From an uncultured Clostridia bacterium (GTDB lineage: Bacteria > Bacillota > Clostridia > Christensenellales > Borkfalkiaceae): DNA of 64,000 bases. Made by a program: the position numbers and the translations under genes. Below are positions 1 through 9,277 of the stretch, piece after piece. The notes beneath the pieces are model-generated. The model was given only the letters and a program-made list of their open reading frames with translations, searched no databases and was not told the DNA's origin. Each line of letters opens with the position of its first letter. Position 1 is the stretch's first letter. The stretch is from assembly GCA_947632015.1 (NCBI GenBank), contig CANRNP010000001.1:39046-103045 (forward strand), written 5' to 3'.

Positions 1-45
1 TACGCGATTGAAAACGTCGTTTTCGGCGACCTGAAACCGAAAGAG

Positions 46-269
46 AAAGTCCCGTTCGAGAAGTTTATCAAGGACTTGGAATTAACGGCTTGGCAACCTT
101 ACTCCGTTCGGGACTGTATTGCAGGCATAGCCATTGATTTTCGGCTTGCCGTCCTTTCCGCGATCCATTTTATGAACGCGGAACACACCCAGCTCTTTGA
201 GCTCAAAGCGCGGAAATGGGCAAGTTCGCGCGGTTTTTTGACGTGAGCGCCGACTTTTTGCTCGGATGA
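46..269 (+). pseudogene. Degenerate XRE-family HTH regulator remnant
   Basis: Frame 1 gives ...FEKFIKDLELTAWQ... and ...TQLFELKA; frame 3 gives YERGTHPAL and then EMGKFARFFDVSADFLLG*, the characteristic XRE C-terminus. The pieces are collinear but in different frames. Confidence 0.4.
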
Positions 270-356
270 AAGGAAGAATATTGAGAAGCCGCCGCGGGGC
301 GCTCCCAAAGGATGCGCCCCGCGGCGGCAAAAGGGCAAAAAAACGACCCAAAGCGC

Positions 357-387
357 AAAAAAGCGCTTCCTCCGCGGAAGCGCTTTT
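357..387 (-). terminator. Rho-independent terminator downstream of gap
   Basis: aagcgcttcc-tcc-gcggaagcgctt hairpin followed by a T run on the minus strand. Confidence 0.7.
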
Positions 388-401
388 CGTTTGCCTTGAA
401 A

Positions 402-1424
402 TTACAGTTCGGCGAAGTACTTGATCGTACGCACCATCTGCGAAGTGTAGGAATTCTCGTTGTCGTACCAAGCGACGACCTGTACCTGATAGGTCTCATC
501 GTCGATCTTCGTGACCATCGTCTGGGTGGCGTCGAAGATGGAGCCGTGAGTCTCGCCGATAATGTCGGAGGAAACGAGTTGCTCCTCGGTGTAGCCGAAG
601 GACGCCGAAGCAGCCGCCTTCATTGCCGCGTTGATGCTCGCGGGCGTGATGTCCTTCCCCTTAACGACCGCCACCAAGATCGTGGTGGAGCCGGTGGGAA
701 CGGGCACGCGCTGTGCGGAGCCGATGAGTTTGCCGTTGAGTTCGGGAATGACAAGCCCGATCGCCTTTGCCGCGCCCGTGGAGTTGGGAACGATGTTCAC
801 TGCGGCGGCGCGCGCTCTTCTGAGGTCGCCCTTTCTGTGAGGTCCGTCGAGCACCATCTGGTCGCCCGTGAAGGCATGGACCGTCGTCATGATGCCGCTG
901 ACGATGGGATATGCGTTATTGAGCGCATACGCCATAGGCGCGAGGCAGTTGGTCGTGCAGGACGCCGCGGAGATGATCGTGTCCGTTGCCTTCAACGTCT
1001 TTTCGTTGACGCCATAGACGATCGTAGGAAGATCTTTGCCCGCGGGTGCGGAGATGATGACTTTCTTCGCGCCGGCGTCGATATGCGCCTGGCTCTTTTC
1101 TTTGGAGCAATAGAAGCCCGTGCATTCGAGCACGACGTCTACCCCGATCTGCCCCCACGGCAGGTTCGCCGCGTCTTTTTCCTTGTAGATCGTAATGGTC
1201 TTGCCGCAGACGGTGATGGTGCCCGCTTCGTCGTCCGCCGTGACGGTGTCCGCATGCTCGTATCTGCCCTGCGCAGAATCGTATTTCAAAAGATGCGCGA
1301 GCATTGTGGGGCTGGTAAGGTCGTTGATCGCGACGATCTCGTAACCTTGTGCGCCGAACATCTGGCGGAACGCGAGACGACCGATACGACCGAATCCGTT
1401 GATTGCAACTCTTACATTTGCCAT
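402..1424 (-). CDS. gap: Glyceraldehyde-3-phosphate dehydrogenase, type I
   Basis: NGFGRIGR N-terminus, [12 protein letters not shown] catalytic Cys motif, [15 protein letters not shown]-terminus. Confidence 0.97.
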   Translation of the reverse strand: MANVRVAINGFGRIGRLAFRQMFGAQGYEIVAINDLTSPTMLAHLLKYDSAQGRYEHADTVTADDEAGTITVCGKTITIYKEKDAANLPWGQIGVDVVLECTGFYCSKEKSQAHIDAGAKKVIISAPAGKDLPTIVYGVNEKTLKATDTIISAASCTTNCLAPMAYALNNAYPIVSGIMTTVHAFTGDQMVLDGPHRKGDLRRARAAAVNIVPNSTGAAKAIGLVIPELNGKLIGSAQRVPVPTGSTTILVAVVKGKDITPASINAAMKAAASASFGYTEEQLVSSDIIGETHGSIFDATQTMVTKIDDETYQVQVVAWYDNENSYTSQMVRTIKYFAEL

Positions 1425-1479
1425 GATAAAAAATCCTCCGATTTAGCGTCTTTTTCCGAGGCGCTTTTTTTACGGTGAT

Positions 1480-1508
1480 ATTCTAACACAAATTTTTTCG
1501 GTAGTCAA
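1480..1508 (-). promoter_or_regulatory. Sigma-A type promoter of gap
   Basis: Minus strand TTGACT-17 bp-TAGAAT upstream of gap. Confidence 0.7.
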
Positions 1509-1638
1509 TATTCTTTTGGTATTTTTTTCTTTTTTTGTAAGAGTTGCAACGGCGGTACGGACAAAATCCCGCCGAAATGTACAAAAATCGACGGACTTGC
1601 CCCCGCCCTCCCGCATAGGATAGCGGCGGAGGTGCACA

Positions 1639-2268
1639 ATGGAACTTTCCGAGTTGCCCGCAAAACCCGTTGTCTCCCCGTCGGGAGAACGGTTCGGGTA
1701 CATAAAAGAGGTGTACGTTTGCAAAAATCTTGTCGAAATTGCGTCCGTCGTCTGTTTCGACGAGGAAGAGGAAGAATTTGTTCTCCCCGCCCGCGCGCTC
1801 ATCGCGGTGGGAGACGCCGCCGTGGTATCCGCCGCCCGCGTAAAAACGCCGAAGGGGATCCCCTGCCCCGTGGGAAAGGCGGTATTCGACGGCGCGGGGA
1901 CGTTTTTGGGGCATTGCAGCGGGCTTGAAACGGAGAGCGGCGTCCTTTCCGTGGGGATCGGCGAAGAGAAAAAGCATTTCCCCGCCGAACGGGCGCGCGT
2001 TGCGGACGTTGCGATCGTCCCCGCGGGGAAGGATGAAAAGGGCAGACCCGCCAAAAACGGGGGACGTGTGCGCAAAACGCAACGGGCGGCGAAGGAAAAC
2101 GCCGCCGAAGAGCGCCCGGACGAGATGTTCGGACTGCTCGGAAAACAGCTGAAAAAGACGGTGGAGGGCGTTGCGGAGCAGGGGGAAACGGTAACCGCCG
2201 CGACTTTGAAGCGGGCGAGAGAAAACAACAAACTGCTCGAACTCACCGCCAACACGCTGACGGAGTAA
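1639..2268 (+). CDS. PRC-barrel-like domain protein
   Basis: ORF with GGAGGTG SD; two PRC-barrel-like segments (GERFGYIKEVYV..., GTFLGHCSGLE...) and a helical C-terminus. Confidence 0.6.
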   Translation: MELSELPAKPVVSPSGERFGYIKEVYVCKNLVEIASVVCFDEEEEEFVLPARALIAVGDAAVVSAARVKTPKGIPCPVGKAVFDGAGTFLGHCSGLETESGVLSVGIGEEKKHFPAERARVADVAIVPAGKDEKGRPAKNGGRVRKTQRAAKENAAEERPDEMFGLLGKQLKKTVEGVAEQGETVTAATLKRARENNKLLELTANTLTE

Positions 2269-2269
2269 A

Positions 2270-2316
2270 AGGGCGCCCCGCCGTTTCCCGCTTTGCGGGG
2301 AAACGGCGGGGCGCCT
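2270..2316 (+). terminator. Strong GC-rich hairpin terminator
   Basis: ggcgccccgccgtttccccg / cggggaaacggcggggcgcc inverted repeat directly after the stop codon. Confidence 0.7.
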
Positions 2317-2332
2317 CTCCTCGTGCCCGATA

Positions 2333-2992
2333 CTATTCTTTCGCGCCGTATTGCCCGCGGTATTCCTTCATGGCGGAAAGATACTCCCTGCCGCCGATGA
2401 CCCCCTCTTCGATCGCCTCGATGATGTCCGTTACCGTGACGATGGAATAGACGGGGATGCCGTACGTTTCGAAAACTTCCGCCGCGGCGGACTTTTCGCC
2501 CGTGCCCTTCTCCTGCCGGTCGACCGAGATGAGCATTGCGGCAACGCGGACGTTTGCCTCCTGTTTGAGCTTGGGAAGAATTTCGCGGAGCGCCTTGCCC
2601 GACGTCATGACGTCCTCGACAAGGCAAACGCTGTCGCCGTCGCGGAGGGTCTGCCCCACGAACATGCCGCCTTCGCCGTGATCTTTTACCTCTTTGCGGT
2701 CGAAGCAAAAGCCAAGGTCCAAGCCGTGGTTTTTTGCAAGGGCGATCGAAACGGATACGGCGAGCGGAATGCCCTTGTAGGCGGGACCCACCAGCGTATC
2801 CGCGCAGATGTTATGGGAAAGATAGCACTCCGCGTAATATTCGCCGAGGCGAGCGATCTGGCTTCCCGTGCGGTATTTTCCCGCATTGATGAAATAGGGC
2901 GCCTTCCTTCCGCTCTTTAAGGTGAAATCTCCGAAAAGGAGTACCTCGTTTTCCACCATGAATTGTATAAAACGCTGTTTGTAGTTCAACAT
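2333..2992 (-). CDS. pyrE: Orotate phosphoribosyltransferase
   Basis: GDFTLKSGRKAPYFINAG, LVGPAYKGIPLA, CLVEDVMTSGKA PRPP motif; in a pyr operon. Confidence 0.95.
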   Translation of the reverse strand: MLNYKQRFIQFMVENEVLLFGDFTLKSGRKAPYFINAGKYRTGSQIARLGEYYAECYLSHNICADTLVGPAYKGIPLAVSVSIALAKNHGLDLGFCFDRKEVKDHGEGGMFVGQTLRDGDSVCLVEDVMTSGKALREILPKLKQEANVRVAAMLISVDRQEKGTGEKSAAAEVFETYGIPVYSIVTVTDIIEAIEEGVIGGREYLSAMKEYRGQYGAKE

Positions 2993-3020
2993 TAAACCCC
3001 CTTGGCGGCGTTAAGCCTTT

Positions 3021-3929
3021 TCAGTTCAGTTTTGCGGCTCCGATCAGATCGGTCACCCTTTCCACGCCGTGCGCGGCGCACCACTTTTCGAGCCCCTTGA
3101 TGATCTTGGGGCAGGCGAGCGCGTCGGTAAAGTTCTGCGTGCCCACCTGCACGGCGGTAGCGCCAGCCATGATGAATTCCACGGCGTCCTCGGCGCAGGT
3201 GATCCCGCCCATCCCGATCACGGGGATGTTCACGGCGTGCGCGGCTTCGTACACCATTCTCACGGCGATCGCCTTGATCCCCGCGCCCGAAACGCCCCCC
3301 GTGTTGTTGGCGAGGACGGGGCGCCTGCGTTCGATGTCGATCGCCATTCCCGTAAAGGTATTGACGAGGGAGACGCAATCCGCGCCCCCCCGCTCCGCCG
3401 CCCGCGCGTTTGCGGAAATGCTCTCCACGTTGGGCGAAAGTTTTACGATGAGCGGCGTGGTTTTGAGCGCGGCTTTCGCGATCCGCGTGACGCTCTCCAC
3501 ATTTTCGGGCTTGACGCCGAGCGCCATGCCGCCGCATTTTACGTTGGGGCAGGAGATGTTGAGCTCGATCAGATCGACGAGCCCGTCGAGCCGTTCGCAG
3601 ATCTTCGCGTAATCCCCCTCTTTGCGCCCCGCGACATTTGCGATGACCCGCGTTTTGGAGCGGAGCCAGCCAAGATCGTGCTCGATGAAGTGCTCCACGC
3701 CGGGATTCTGCAACCCCACGGCGTTGAGGATGGTCCCGCGGCTCTCCGCGATGCGGGGCACGGGATTGCCGATGCGGGGTTCAAGGGTTAAGCCCTTCGT
3801 GGCGACGCCGCCGAGCACCGAAATATCGTAAATTTCGTTGAATTCCCGTCCGAACCCAAAGGTGCCCGAAGCGGGGATGACGGGGTTTTTCAGCTCTACC
3901 CCGCAGAGCGTAACGCGCAGATCGGTCAT
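3021..3929 (-). CDS. pyrD: Dihydroorotate dehydrogenase, catalytic subunit
   Basis: MTDLRVTLCGVELKNPVIPASGTFGFG, NISCPNVKCGG, IPVIGMGGI; next to pyrK. Confidence 0.95.
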   Translation of the reverse strand: MTDLRVTLCGVELKNPVIPASGTFGFGREFNEIYDISVLGGVATKGLTLEPRIGNPVPRIAESRGTILNAVGLQNPGVEHFIEHDLGWLRSKTRVIANVAGRKEGDYAKICERLDGLVDLIELNISCPNVKCGGMALGVKPENVESVTRIAKAALKTTPLIVKLSPNVESISANARAAERGGADCVSLVNTFTGMAIDIERRRPVLANNTGGVSGAGIKAIAVRMVYEAAHAVNIPVIGMGGITCAEDAVEFIMAGATAVQVGTQNFTDALACPKIIKGLEKWCAAHGVERVTDLIGAAKLN

Positions 3930-4678
3930 AACGTCACCTCCCCGATCTCGAACACGGGTCCGTCCTTGCATACCCGCGCGTGCAAGCCGTTCGTTAAGTT
4001 GCACGCGCAGACGAGGCAGGCGCCGACGCCGCACCCCATGCGCTCTTCGAGAGAGACGTAAGTGGGGATATTCCGCCCCGAAACGGCGTTTTTGAGGGCG
4101 CGGAGCATGGGCGTGGGTCCGCAGGCAAGGACGACATGCGGCTTTACGCGGTCGATATTTTCCATAAACGCCTGCACGGAAGTGCCGCGGTAGCCCGCGG
4201 AGCCGTCGTCCGTGGCGATGACGAGTTCCTTCCCCCGCTGCATTTCATACTGCATACAGATCGCCGCCCTGTTGCGGAAGCCCATGTAGGCGTAGATCTC
4301 CTTCGACTCTGCGTACTCGCGGATCGCGGAGACGAGGGGGAAGATCCCCACGCCGCCGCCGACGACGGCGACACGTTTTTCCTGCTCCGTGACAAAAAAA
4401 CCGTTACCGAGGGGGAGCAATACGGAGATCTTTTCCCCGCGGGAATAGCGGGAAGCGAGCCGCCGCGTCCCCTCCCCCTTCAAACGGTAGCAGACGGTGA
4501 TGCGCTCCTTTTCCGCCTTGCATACGGCGATGGGACGGCGGAGCGGGAAGCCGTCTACGCCGAGCATGACGAACTGCCCGGCGCGCACCGCAATGGGTTC
4601 CTCCGTCGCGAACGTGAGAGAGAAGATCTCCTCGGCGATCGACTTGTTTTCGAGCACGGTTGCGATTATTTCGCACAT
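3926..4678 (-). CDS. pyrK: Dihydroorotate dehydrogenase electron transfer subunit
   Basis: FAD/NAD fold plus MGCGVGACLVCAC 2Fe-2S motif; overlaps pyrD start by 4 nt. Confidence 0.93.
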   Translation of the reverse strand: MCEIIATVLENKSIAEEIFSLTFATEEPIAVRAGQFVMLGVDGFPLRRPIAVCKAEKERITVCYRLKGEGTRRLASRYSRGEKISVLLPLGNGFFVTEQEKRVAVVGGGVGIFPLVSAIREYAESKEIYAYMGFRNRAAICMQYEMQRGKELVIATDDGSAGYRGTSVQAFMENIDRVKPHVVLACGPTPMLRALKNAVSGRNIPTYVSLEERMGCGVGACLVCACNLTNGLHARVCKDGPVFEIGEVTL

Positions 4679-5571
4679 ATTTCCCCCAGAACGGAACGAA
4701 GGTCCTCCCGCATTCCGAGCGCGGCGTCGCGGGCGCAGAGCCCGACGCGCGCGCGGTGAGATTGCCATTTCTCCGACTTTTTATAGGCGCATAAAATCCC
4801 GCGGGAATTGTTGACGATCCCGCCCATGCCCCCTTTTGCAAAGCAATTTTTGAGCATTTCGGCATTTCCGCCCTGCGCCCCGTAGCCGGGGATCAGAAAG
4901 AAGGTATGGGGAAGGCGGGCGCGCAGGATCTTCGCCTCTTCGGGATAGGTCGCCCCGACGACCGCGCCCACGCGGGAATAGCCGTATTTGCCGCAGGTGC
5001 CCTCTCCCCACTTTTCCGCCATGTCCCCCATGCACTCGTAGACGGTGCGCCCGTCTTGCAGCCGAAGGTCCTGCAACTCGCCCGAAGAGGGGTTGCTCGT
5101 TTTGACGAGGACAAAGACGCCTTTATCGTATGTTTTCGCCTTCTCCACGAAGGGGGCGATCCCGTCGGTGCCGAGGTAGCCGTTGACGGTGAGAAGATCG
5201 ACGTCTTGGAAAAATCCCTCGCCGTTTTCCCCGCCAAGATATGCCTTGGCGTACTGCTCCGCCGTGGCACCGATGTCGTTGCGCTTGCAGTCGGCAATGA
5301 CGAAGAGCCCGTTCTGCTTGGCGTAACGGCAGGTCTTTCCGAAACATTCGATCCCCTCGGCGCCGAGCGCCTCGTAATAGGCGATCTGCACCTTGACGGC
5401 GGGGACGACGTCGCACACCGAGTCGACGATCTCCCGGTTAAACAAATCAATCTTTTGCGCCAGCTCCCGCCTCTCGCAGGAAGAAGGCAAGTATTCGGGC
5501 GCGGTATCCAGCCCCACGCAGGTGGGGTTTTGCTTCTCGATGATCTTTTCGATGAGACGGTCTATGATCAT
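4666..5571 (-). CDS. pyrF: Orotidine 5'-phosphate decarboxylase
   Basis: VGLDTAPEYLP, VIADCKRNDIGATAEQYAKA catalytic motif, FLIPGYGAQGG. Confidence 0.94.
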   Translation of the reverse strand: MIIDRLIEKIIEKQNPTCVGLDTAPEYLPSSCERRELAQKIDLFNREIVDSVCDVVPAVKVQIAYYEALGAEGIECFGKTCRYAKQNGLFVIADCKRNDIGATAEQYAKAYLGGENGEGFFQDVDLLTVNGYLGTDGIAPFVEKAKTYDKGVFVLVKTSNPSSGELQDLRLQDGRTVYECMGDMAEKWGEGTCGKYGYSRVGAVVGATYPEEAKILRARLPHTFFLIPGYGAQGGNAEMLKNCFAKGGMGGIVNNSRGILCAYKKSEKWQSHRARVGLCARDAALGMREDLRSVLGEICAK

Positions 5572-5572
5572 A

Positions 5573-6829
5573 TCATTTCTCCCCGTATTTGATCTCTCCG
5601 TCCACGACGGTATAGACGACTTTCCCGAACACTTCCCTGCCCGCAAAGGGGGTGTTTTTGCCCTTGCTGACGAAATCCTTCGGGTCTACTTTCCACTTCT
5701 TGCCGAGATCGGCGATCGTGAGGTCCGCGGGCGCGCCGGTTTCGAGCTCCCCGCCCTCCAAGCCGAGGATCTTCGCGGGATTTGCGCTCATCTTTTCCGC
5801 GAGCTGCGGCAACGAGAGAATGCCGCCTTTGACAAGTTGGGTATAGGAGAGGGCGAAGCTCGTCTCCAAGCCGCTGATGCCGAACGCCGCGGCGTTGTAT
5901 TCGACGCGCTTGTCGTCCTCATGGTGGGGCGCATGGTCGGTGACGATACAGTCGAGCGTGCCGTCTCTGAGCCCCTCTATGACGGCGAGCCTGTCCTTTT
6001 CCTCCCTGAGCGGCGGATTGACCTTCGTGTTCGTATCGAAGGAGCGGATGGCGTCGTCTGTGAGGGTGAAATAGTGCGGGCAGGTCTCCGCGGTGACCTT
6101 CACCCCGCGCGCCTTCGCTTCCCGGATGAGCTGCACCCCGCTGTATGTGGAAACGTGGCAGATATGCACGGGCAAGCCTAAGCTCTCGGCAAGGCACAAT
6201 TCGCGGGCGATGATGATGTCCTCCGCGGCGCGGACGCTCCCTTTGAGCCCCGTGACGGTGGAGCAATACCCCTCGTTGACGACCCCGCCGTCCACGAGCG
6301 ATGCGTCCTCGCAGTGGCAAAGGCACTTTAAGCCGAAATCGCTCGCATACAGCATGGCGTTTGCCATGAGTTTGGTGTTTTGGACGCTCTTGCCGTCCTC
6401 GGAGATGGCGACGATCCCCGCCGCCTTCATGCCGCCGATCGCCGCGAGTTCTTCCCCCTTTTGCCCCTTCGTGATCGCGCCGATCGGGTGGACCTTGCAA
6501 AGCCCCGCCGCACGCGCACGCTCTTTGATATAGGTGACGACGACCTTGTTATCGGTGACGGGTTGGGTATTCGGCATACAGCAGATCTGCGTGAATCCGC
6601 CCTTGACGGCGGCGCGGCTTCCGCTCAGAATGTCCTCCTTTCTCTCGAACCCCGGATCGCGCAGGTGGACGTGCATGTCGATAAGCCCCGGAAAGAGGGT
6701 CAAACCCGTGCAGTCGATCCCATCGCCCGCGCCCGCTTTGCCGATCGCGGCGATCCTGCCGTTTTCAACGGTGACGTCGGCGCGGACGACCCCGCTTTTC
6801 AATACAACTTCCGCATTTTTGAAGATCAT
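5573..6829 (-). CDS. pyrC: Dihydroorotase
   Basis: GLIDMHVHLRDPGFERKED, CMPNTQPV, IVTDHAPHH motifs. Confidence 0.96.
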   Translation of the reverse strand: MIFKNAEVVLKSGVVRADVTVENGRIAAIGKAGAGDGIDCTGLTLFPGLIDMHVHLRDPGFERKEDILSGSRAAVKGGFTQICCMPNTQPVTDNKVVVTYIKERARAAGLCKVHPIGAITKGQKGEELAAIGGMKAAGIVAISEDGKSVQNTKLMANAMLYASDFGLKCLCHCEDASLVDGGVVNEGYCSTVTGLKGSVRAAEDIIIARELCLAESLGLPVHICHVSTYSGVQLIREAKARGVKVTAETCPHYFTLTDDAIRSFDTNTKVNPPLREEKDRLAVIEGLRDGTLDCIVTDHAPHHEDDKRVEYNAAAFGISGLETSFALSYTQLVKGGILSLPQLAEKMSANPAKILGLEGGELETGAPADLTIADLGKKWKVDPKDFVSKGKNTPFAGREVFGKVVYTVVDGEIKYGEK

Positions 6830-7746
6830 TTTCCTTCCCCTCCGCTGAGAAGCGACAAAACCGCCATGCGCACCGAGAGCCCCGAAAGGACCTGGTCCTC
6901 GATGCGGCTTTGCGCGCCGTCTATAACGCCGCTCGTGAGCTCCACCCCGCGGTTGACGGGACCGGGATGGAGAATGAGCGCGCCCTTTTTTGCCTCGCTT
7001 AAAATCTGTTCGTCTACGCCGTAATACTTCGCGTATTCGCCCAAGGAGGGGAAATTCCCCGCCTTCTGCCGTTCGAGCTGGATCCTCAGCCCCATTACGG
7101 CGTCCGCGCCGCGGAGCGCTTCCTCGCGGGAGCGGCAGATGACGGCGCCCTCCCGCGCGAGCCCCTCCGGCATGAGGGTGGCGGGGGCGAACATGCGCAC
7201 CTGCGCCCCCGATCTGGTGAGCCCGTAGAGGTTGCTCCTCGCCACGCGGGAATGGCGGATGTCGCCGAGGATCGCCACCGTTAAGCCCGAAAGACGCCCG
7301 AAATGCTCTTTCAGTGTGAGCATATCGAGGAGCGCCTGCGTGGGATGTTCGTTCATGCCGTCCCCGCCGTTGACGACGTGGGCGCGTACCGTTTCGGCAA
7401 GAAGTTTGGGCGCGCCGCCCATCGGGTGGCGGATGACGATGACGTCGTTTTTCATCGCGTCGAGCGTCTTTCCCGTATCGACGAGGGTCTCCCCCTTCTG
7501 GACGGAAGAGGTCGCCACCGAGATGTTCACGACCTGCGCGCCCAAAAATTTTGCCGCGAGCTCGAAGCTCGTGCGGGTGCGGGTGCTGTTCTCATAGAAG
7601 AGGGTGACGACCGACTTCCCTTTGAGCGCGCCGTGCTCTTTTTCGCCGCGCTTTAACGCGGACTTGAAAAAAAGCCCTAAATCGAGGATCTCCGCGATCT
7701 CCTCCGCGGAGAGACCGTAGAGCCCTAATAAGTCTTTTCTGTTCAC
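6826..7746 (-). CDS. pyrB: Aspartate carbamoyltransferase catalytic subunit
   Basis: FYENSTRTRTSFELAAK carbamoyl-phosphate motif, HPTQALLDMLT, HPGPVNRGVEL. Confidence 0.96.
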   Translation of the reverse strand: MNRKDLLGLYGLSAEEIAEILDLGLFFKSALKRGEKEHGALKGKSVVTLFYENSTRTRTSFELAAKFLGAQVVNISVATSSVQKGETLVDTGKTLDAMKNDVIVIRHPMGGAPKLLAETVRAHVVNGGDGMNEHPTQALLDMLTLKEHFGRLSGLTVAILGDIRHSRVARSNLYGLTRSGAQVRMFAPATLMPEGLAREGAVICRSREEALRGADAVMGLRIQLERQKAGNFPSLGEYAKYYGVDEQILSEAKKGALILHPGPVNRGVELTSGVIDGAQSRIEDQVLSGLSVRMAVLSLLSGGEGK

Positions 7747-7783
7747 CGAATATGCTCCTTTTCCGACTTTTTATTGCGCCGTT

Positions 7784-8479
7784 TCAATAGATCTGCGCCA
7801 AGCCGAAGTGCAATTTATCGCAGGAAGTGAGAAAGTAGGAAATGCCGTTCTTTTCGCTCTTCAAGGGGAAATATCCCGCCCCGTGCAAATGCCCGAATAC
7901 CACGGTATTGACCCCGTTTTCCTCGAACAGCCGCGTAAAAACGGTATCTTCGAGCTTTATGTTGAAGGGCGGAAAGTGGATGAGCGCGATGAGCTCGTCG
8001 CCCTCCCGCCTCGTTTTTTGCACCTCTTTGAAGGCAAGGCGGAAGCGCTCTCCCTCGCGCAGATAGAGCGCCATGTCGTGCTCGGTAAATTCGGCGCTGC
8101 CGGGGCATAGCCACCCCCGCGAGCCCGCGATGACATACTTGCCGATCTTCACGCAGTCGTTCTGCAAAAAATGAAAGGTATCGTCCGGGGCGGCGGCGCG
8201 GACGTGGGAGATGGCGTTCCACCAAAAATCGTGATTGCCGCGGATGAATACCTTGTGCCCTTTGAGCGGCGCAAGCGAACGGATGTCGTACGCCCCTTCT
8301 TCGAGATACATTCCCCACGAGGTATCCCCCCCGATGAGCACGATGTCCTCTTGGGAGACTTTCTTTTCCCAGTCCGCCTTGATTTTTTCGAAATGCCCTT
8401 CCCAGCCCGGTCCGAACACGTCCATCGGCTTGTTCATGAGCCCCGAAAGATGCAGATCGCTCACCGCAAATACCTTCAT
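7784..8479 (-). CDS. Calcineurin-like metallophosphoesterase
   Basis: MKVFAVSDLHLSG, GGDTSWG, IRGNHDFWW, FGHLHG motifs. Confidence 0.88.
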   Translation of the reverse strand: MKVFAVSDLHLSGLMNKPMDVFGPGWEGHFEKIKADWEKKVSQEDIVLIGGDTSWGMYLEEGAYDIRSLAPLKGHKVFIRGNHDFWWNAISHVRAAAPDDTFHFLQNDCVKIGKYVIAGSRGWLCPGSAEFTEHDMALYLREGERFRLAFKEVQKTRREGDELIALIHFPPFNIKLEDTVFTRLFEENGVNTVVFGHLHGAGYFPLKSEKNGISYFLTSCDKLHFGLAQIY

Positions 8480-8488
8480 ACTGAGGGC

Positions 8489-8517
8489 ATTATAGCATAA
8501 ACCGCCCGACTTGGCAA
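8489..8517 (-). promoter_or_regulatory. Promoter of metallophosphoesterase gene / pyr cluster
   Basis: Minus strand TTGCCA-17 bp-TATAAT; only 9 nt from -10 to ATG. Confidence 0.6.
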
Positions 8518-8640
8518 GCGTTCGGAAGAACTTCGCACGAGAATGAGGACATGGCGCCGCTCTCAGAAAGGGCGCGTTCCGAAGGATCTTCCGTCGGCGC
8601 CGCCCGCGGGGCGGACGCCCCGCGGGCGGCGCTCCCTCTC

Positions 8641-8668
8641 TTGACAAAAATTTTTCCCCGATTATAAT
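8641..8668 (+). promoter_or_regulatory. Sigma-A type promoter of ECF sigma factor gene
   Basis: TTGACA-16 bp-TATAAT. Confidence 0.65.
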
Positions 8669-8722
8669 TTTCGGTGAGTAAAATGCCCTTCCCGTCCGTT
8701 TTATCAGTGTAGGAGGTATAAG

Positions 8723-9277
8723 ATGACAGACGACGGTGCAAGTAGCTACCACCGCTATCTGCAAGGAGACCCCCATGCCCTCGAAGAGTTGGTGCGTACA
8801 TACAGCGACGGGCTCACCCGTTACGCCTATCTCTACGTGCGCGATTTTGCGACCGCCGAGGACATCATGGAGGAGTCCTTTGCCGCGCTCATTTTGAAGC
8901 GGAAACAGCTCCCCGATATTCTGCGCTTTAAGGCGTATCTTTACAAGACCGCAAGAAACAAGTGCATCGACTTTCTGCGCTCCAAAAAGCGGAAAGAGCT
9001 CCCCCTTTCGGACTATGCGGACGCCCTCTTCTCTGAGGAAGCAGAGCTGTCGGCGCAAAAGCGCATGCGGGACGAGAAGGTGTTCGGGTGCCTCGGAAAG
9101 TTACCGAAAGACTACCGCGACGTGCTCTACTTCGCCTATTTCGACGGCTACAAGATCGCCGAGATCTGCCGCATGACGGGGAGAAGCCGCAAAAAGGTGT
9201 ATAATCTCCTCGCGAGGGCGAAGATCGCCCTCAAAGAAATTCTCTTAAAGGAAGGTATCGGCTATGACGACCTATGA
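8723..9277 (+). CDS. ECF-type RNA polymerase sigma factor (sigma-70 family)
   Basis: Region 2 (LVRTYSDGLTRYAYLYVRDFATAEDIMEESFA...) and region 4 (LPKDYRDVLYFAYFDGYKIAEICRMTGRSRKKVYNLLARAKIALKEIL); SD aggagg. Confidence 0.92.
   Translation: MTDDGASSYHRYLQGDPHALEELVRTYSDGLTRYAYLYVRDFATAEDIMEESFAALILKRKQLPDILRFKAYLYKTARNKCIDFLRSKKRKELPLSDYADALFSEEAELSAQKRMRDEKVFGCLGKLPKDYRDVLYFAYFDGYKIAEICRMTGRSRKKVYNLLARAKIALKEILLKEGIGYDDL

Noticed and set aside
312-1478. Long plus-strand ORF opposite gap
   Set aside because: Antisense shadow ORF of a highly conserved gap gene; Arg/Asp/Gly-rich composition typical of high-GC wobble-frame artefacts.
7747-7783. PyrR attenuator or riboswitch upstream of pyrB
   Set aside because: The MPE-pyrB gap is only 37 nt with an SD; no room for a terminator/antiterminator structure.
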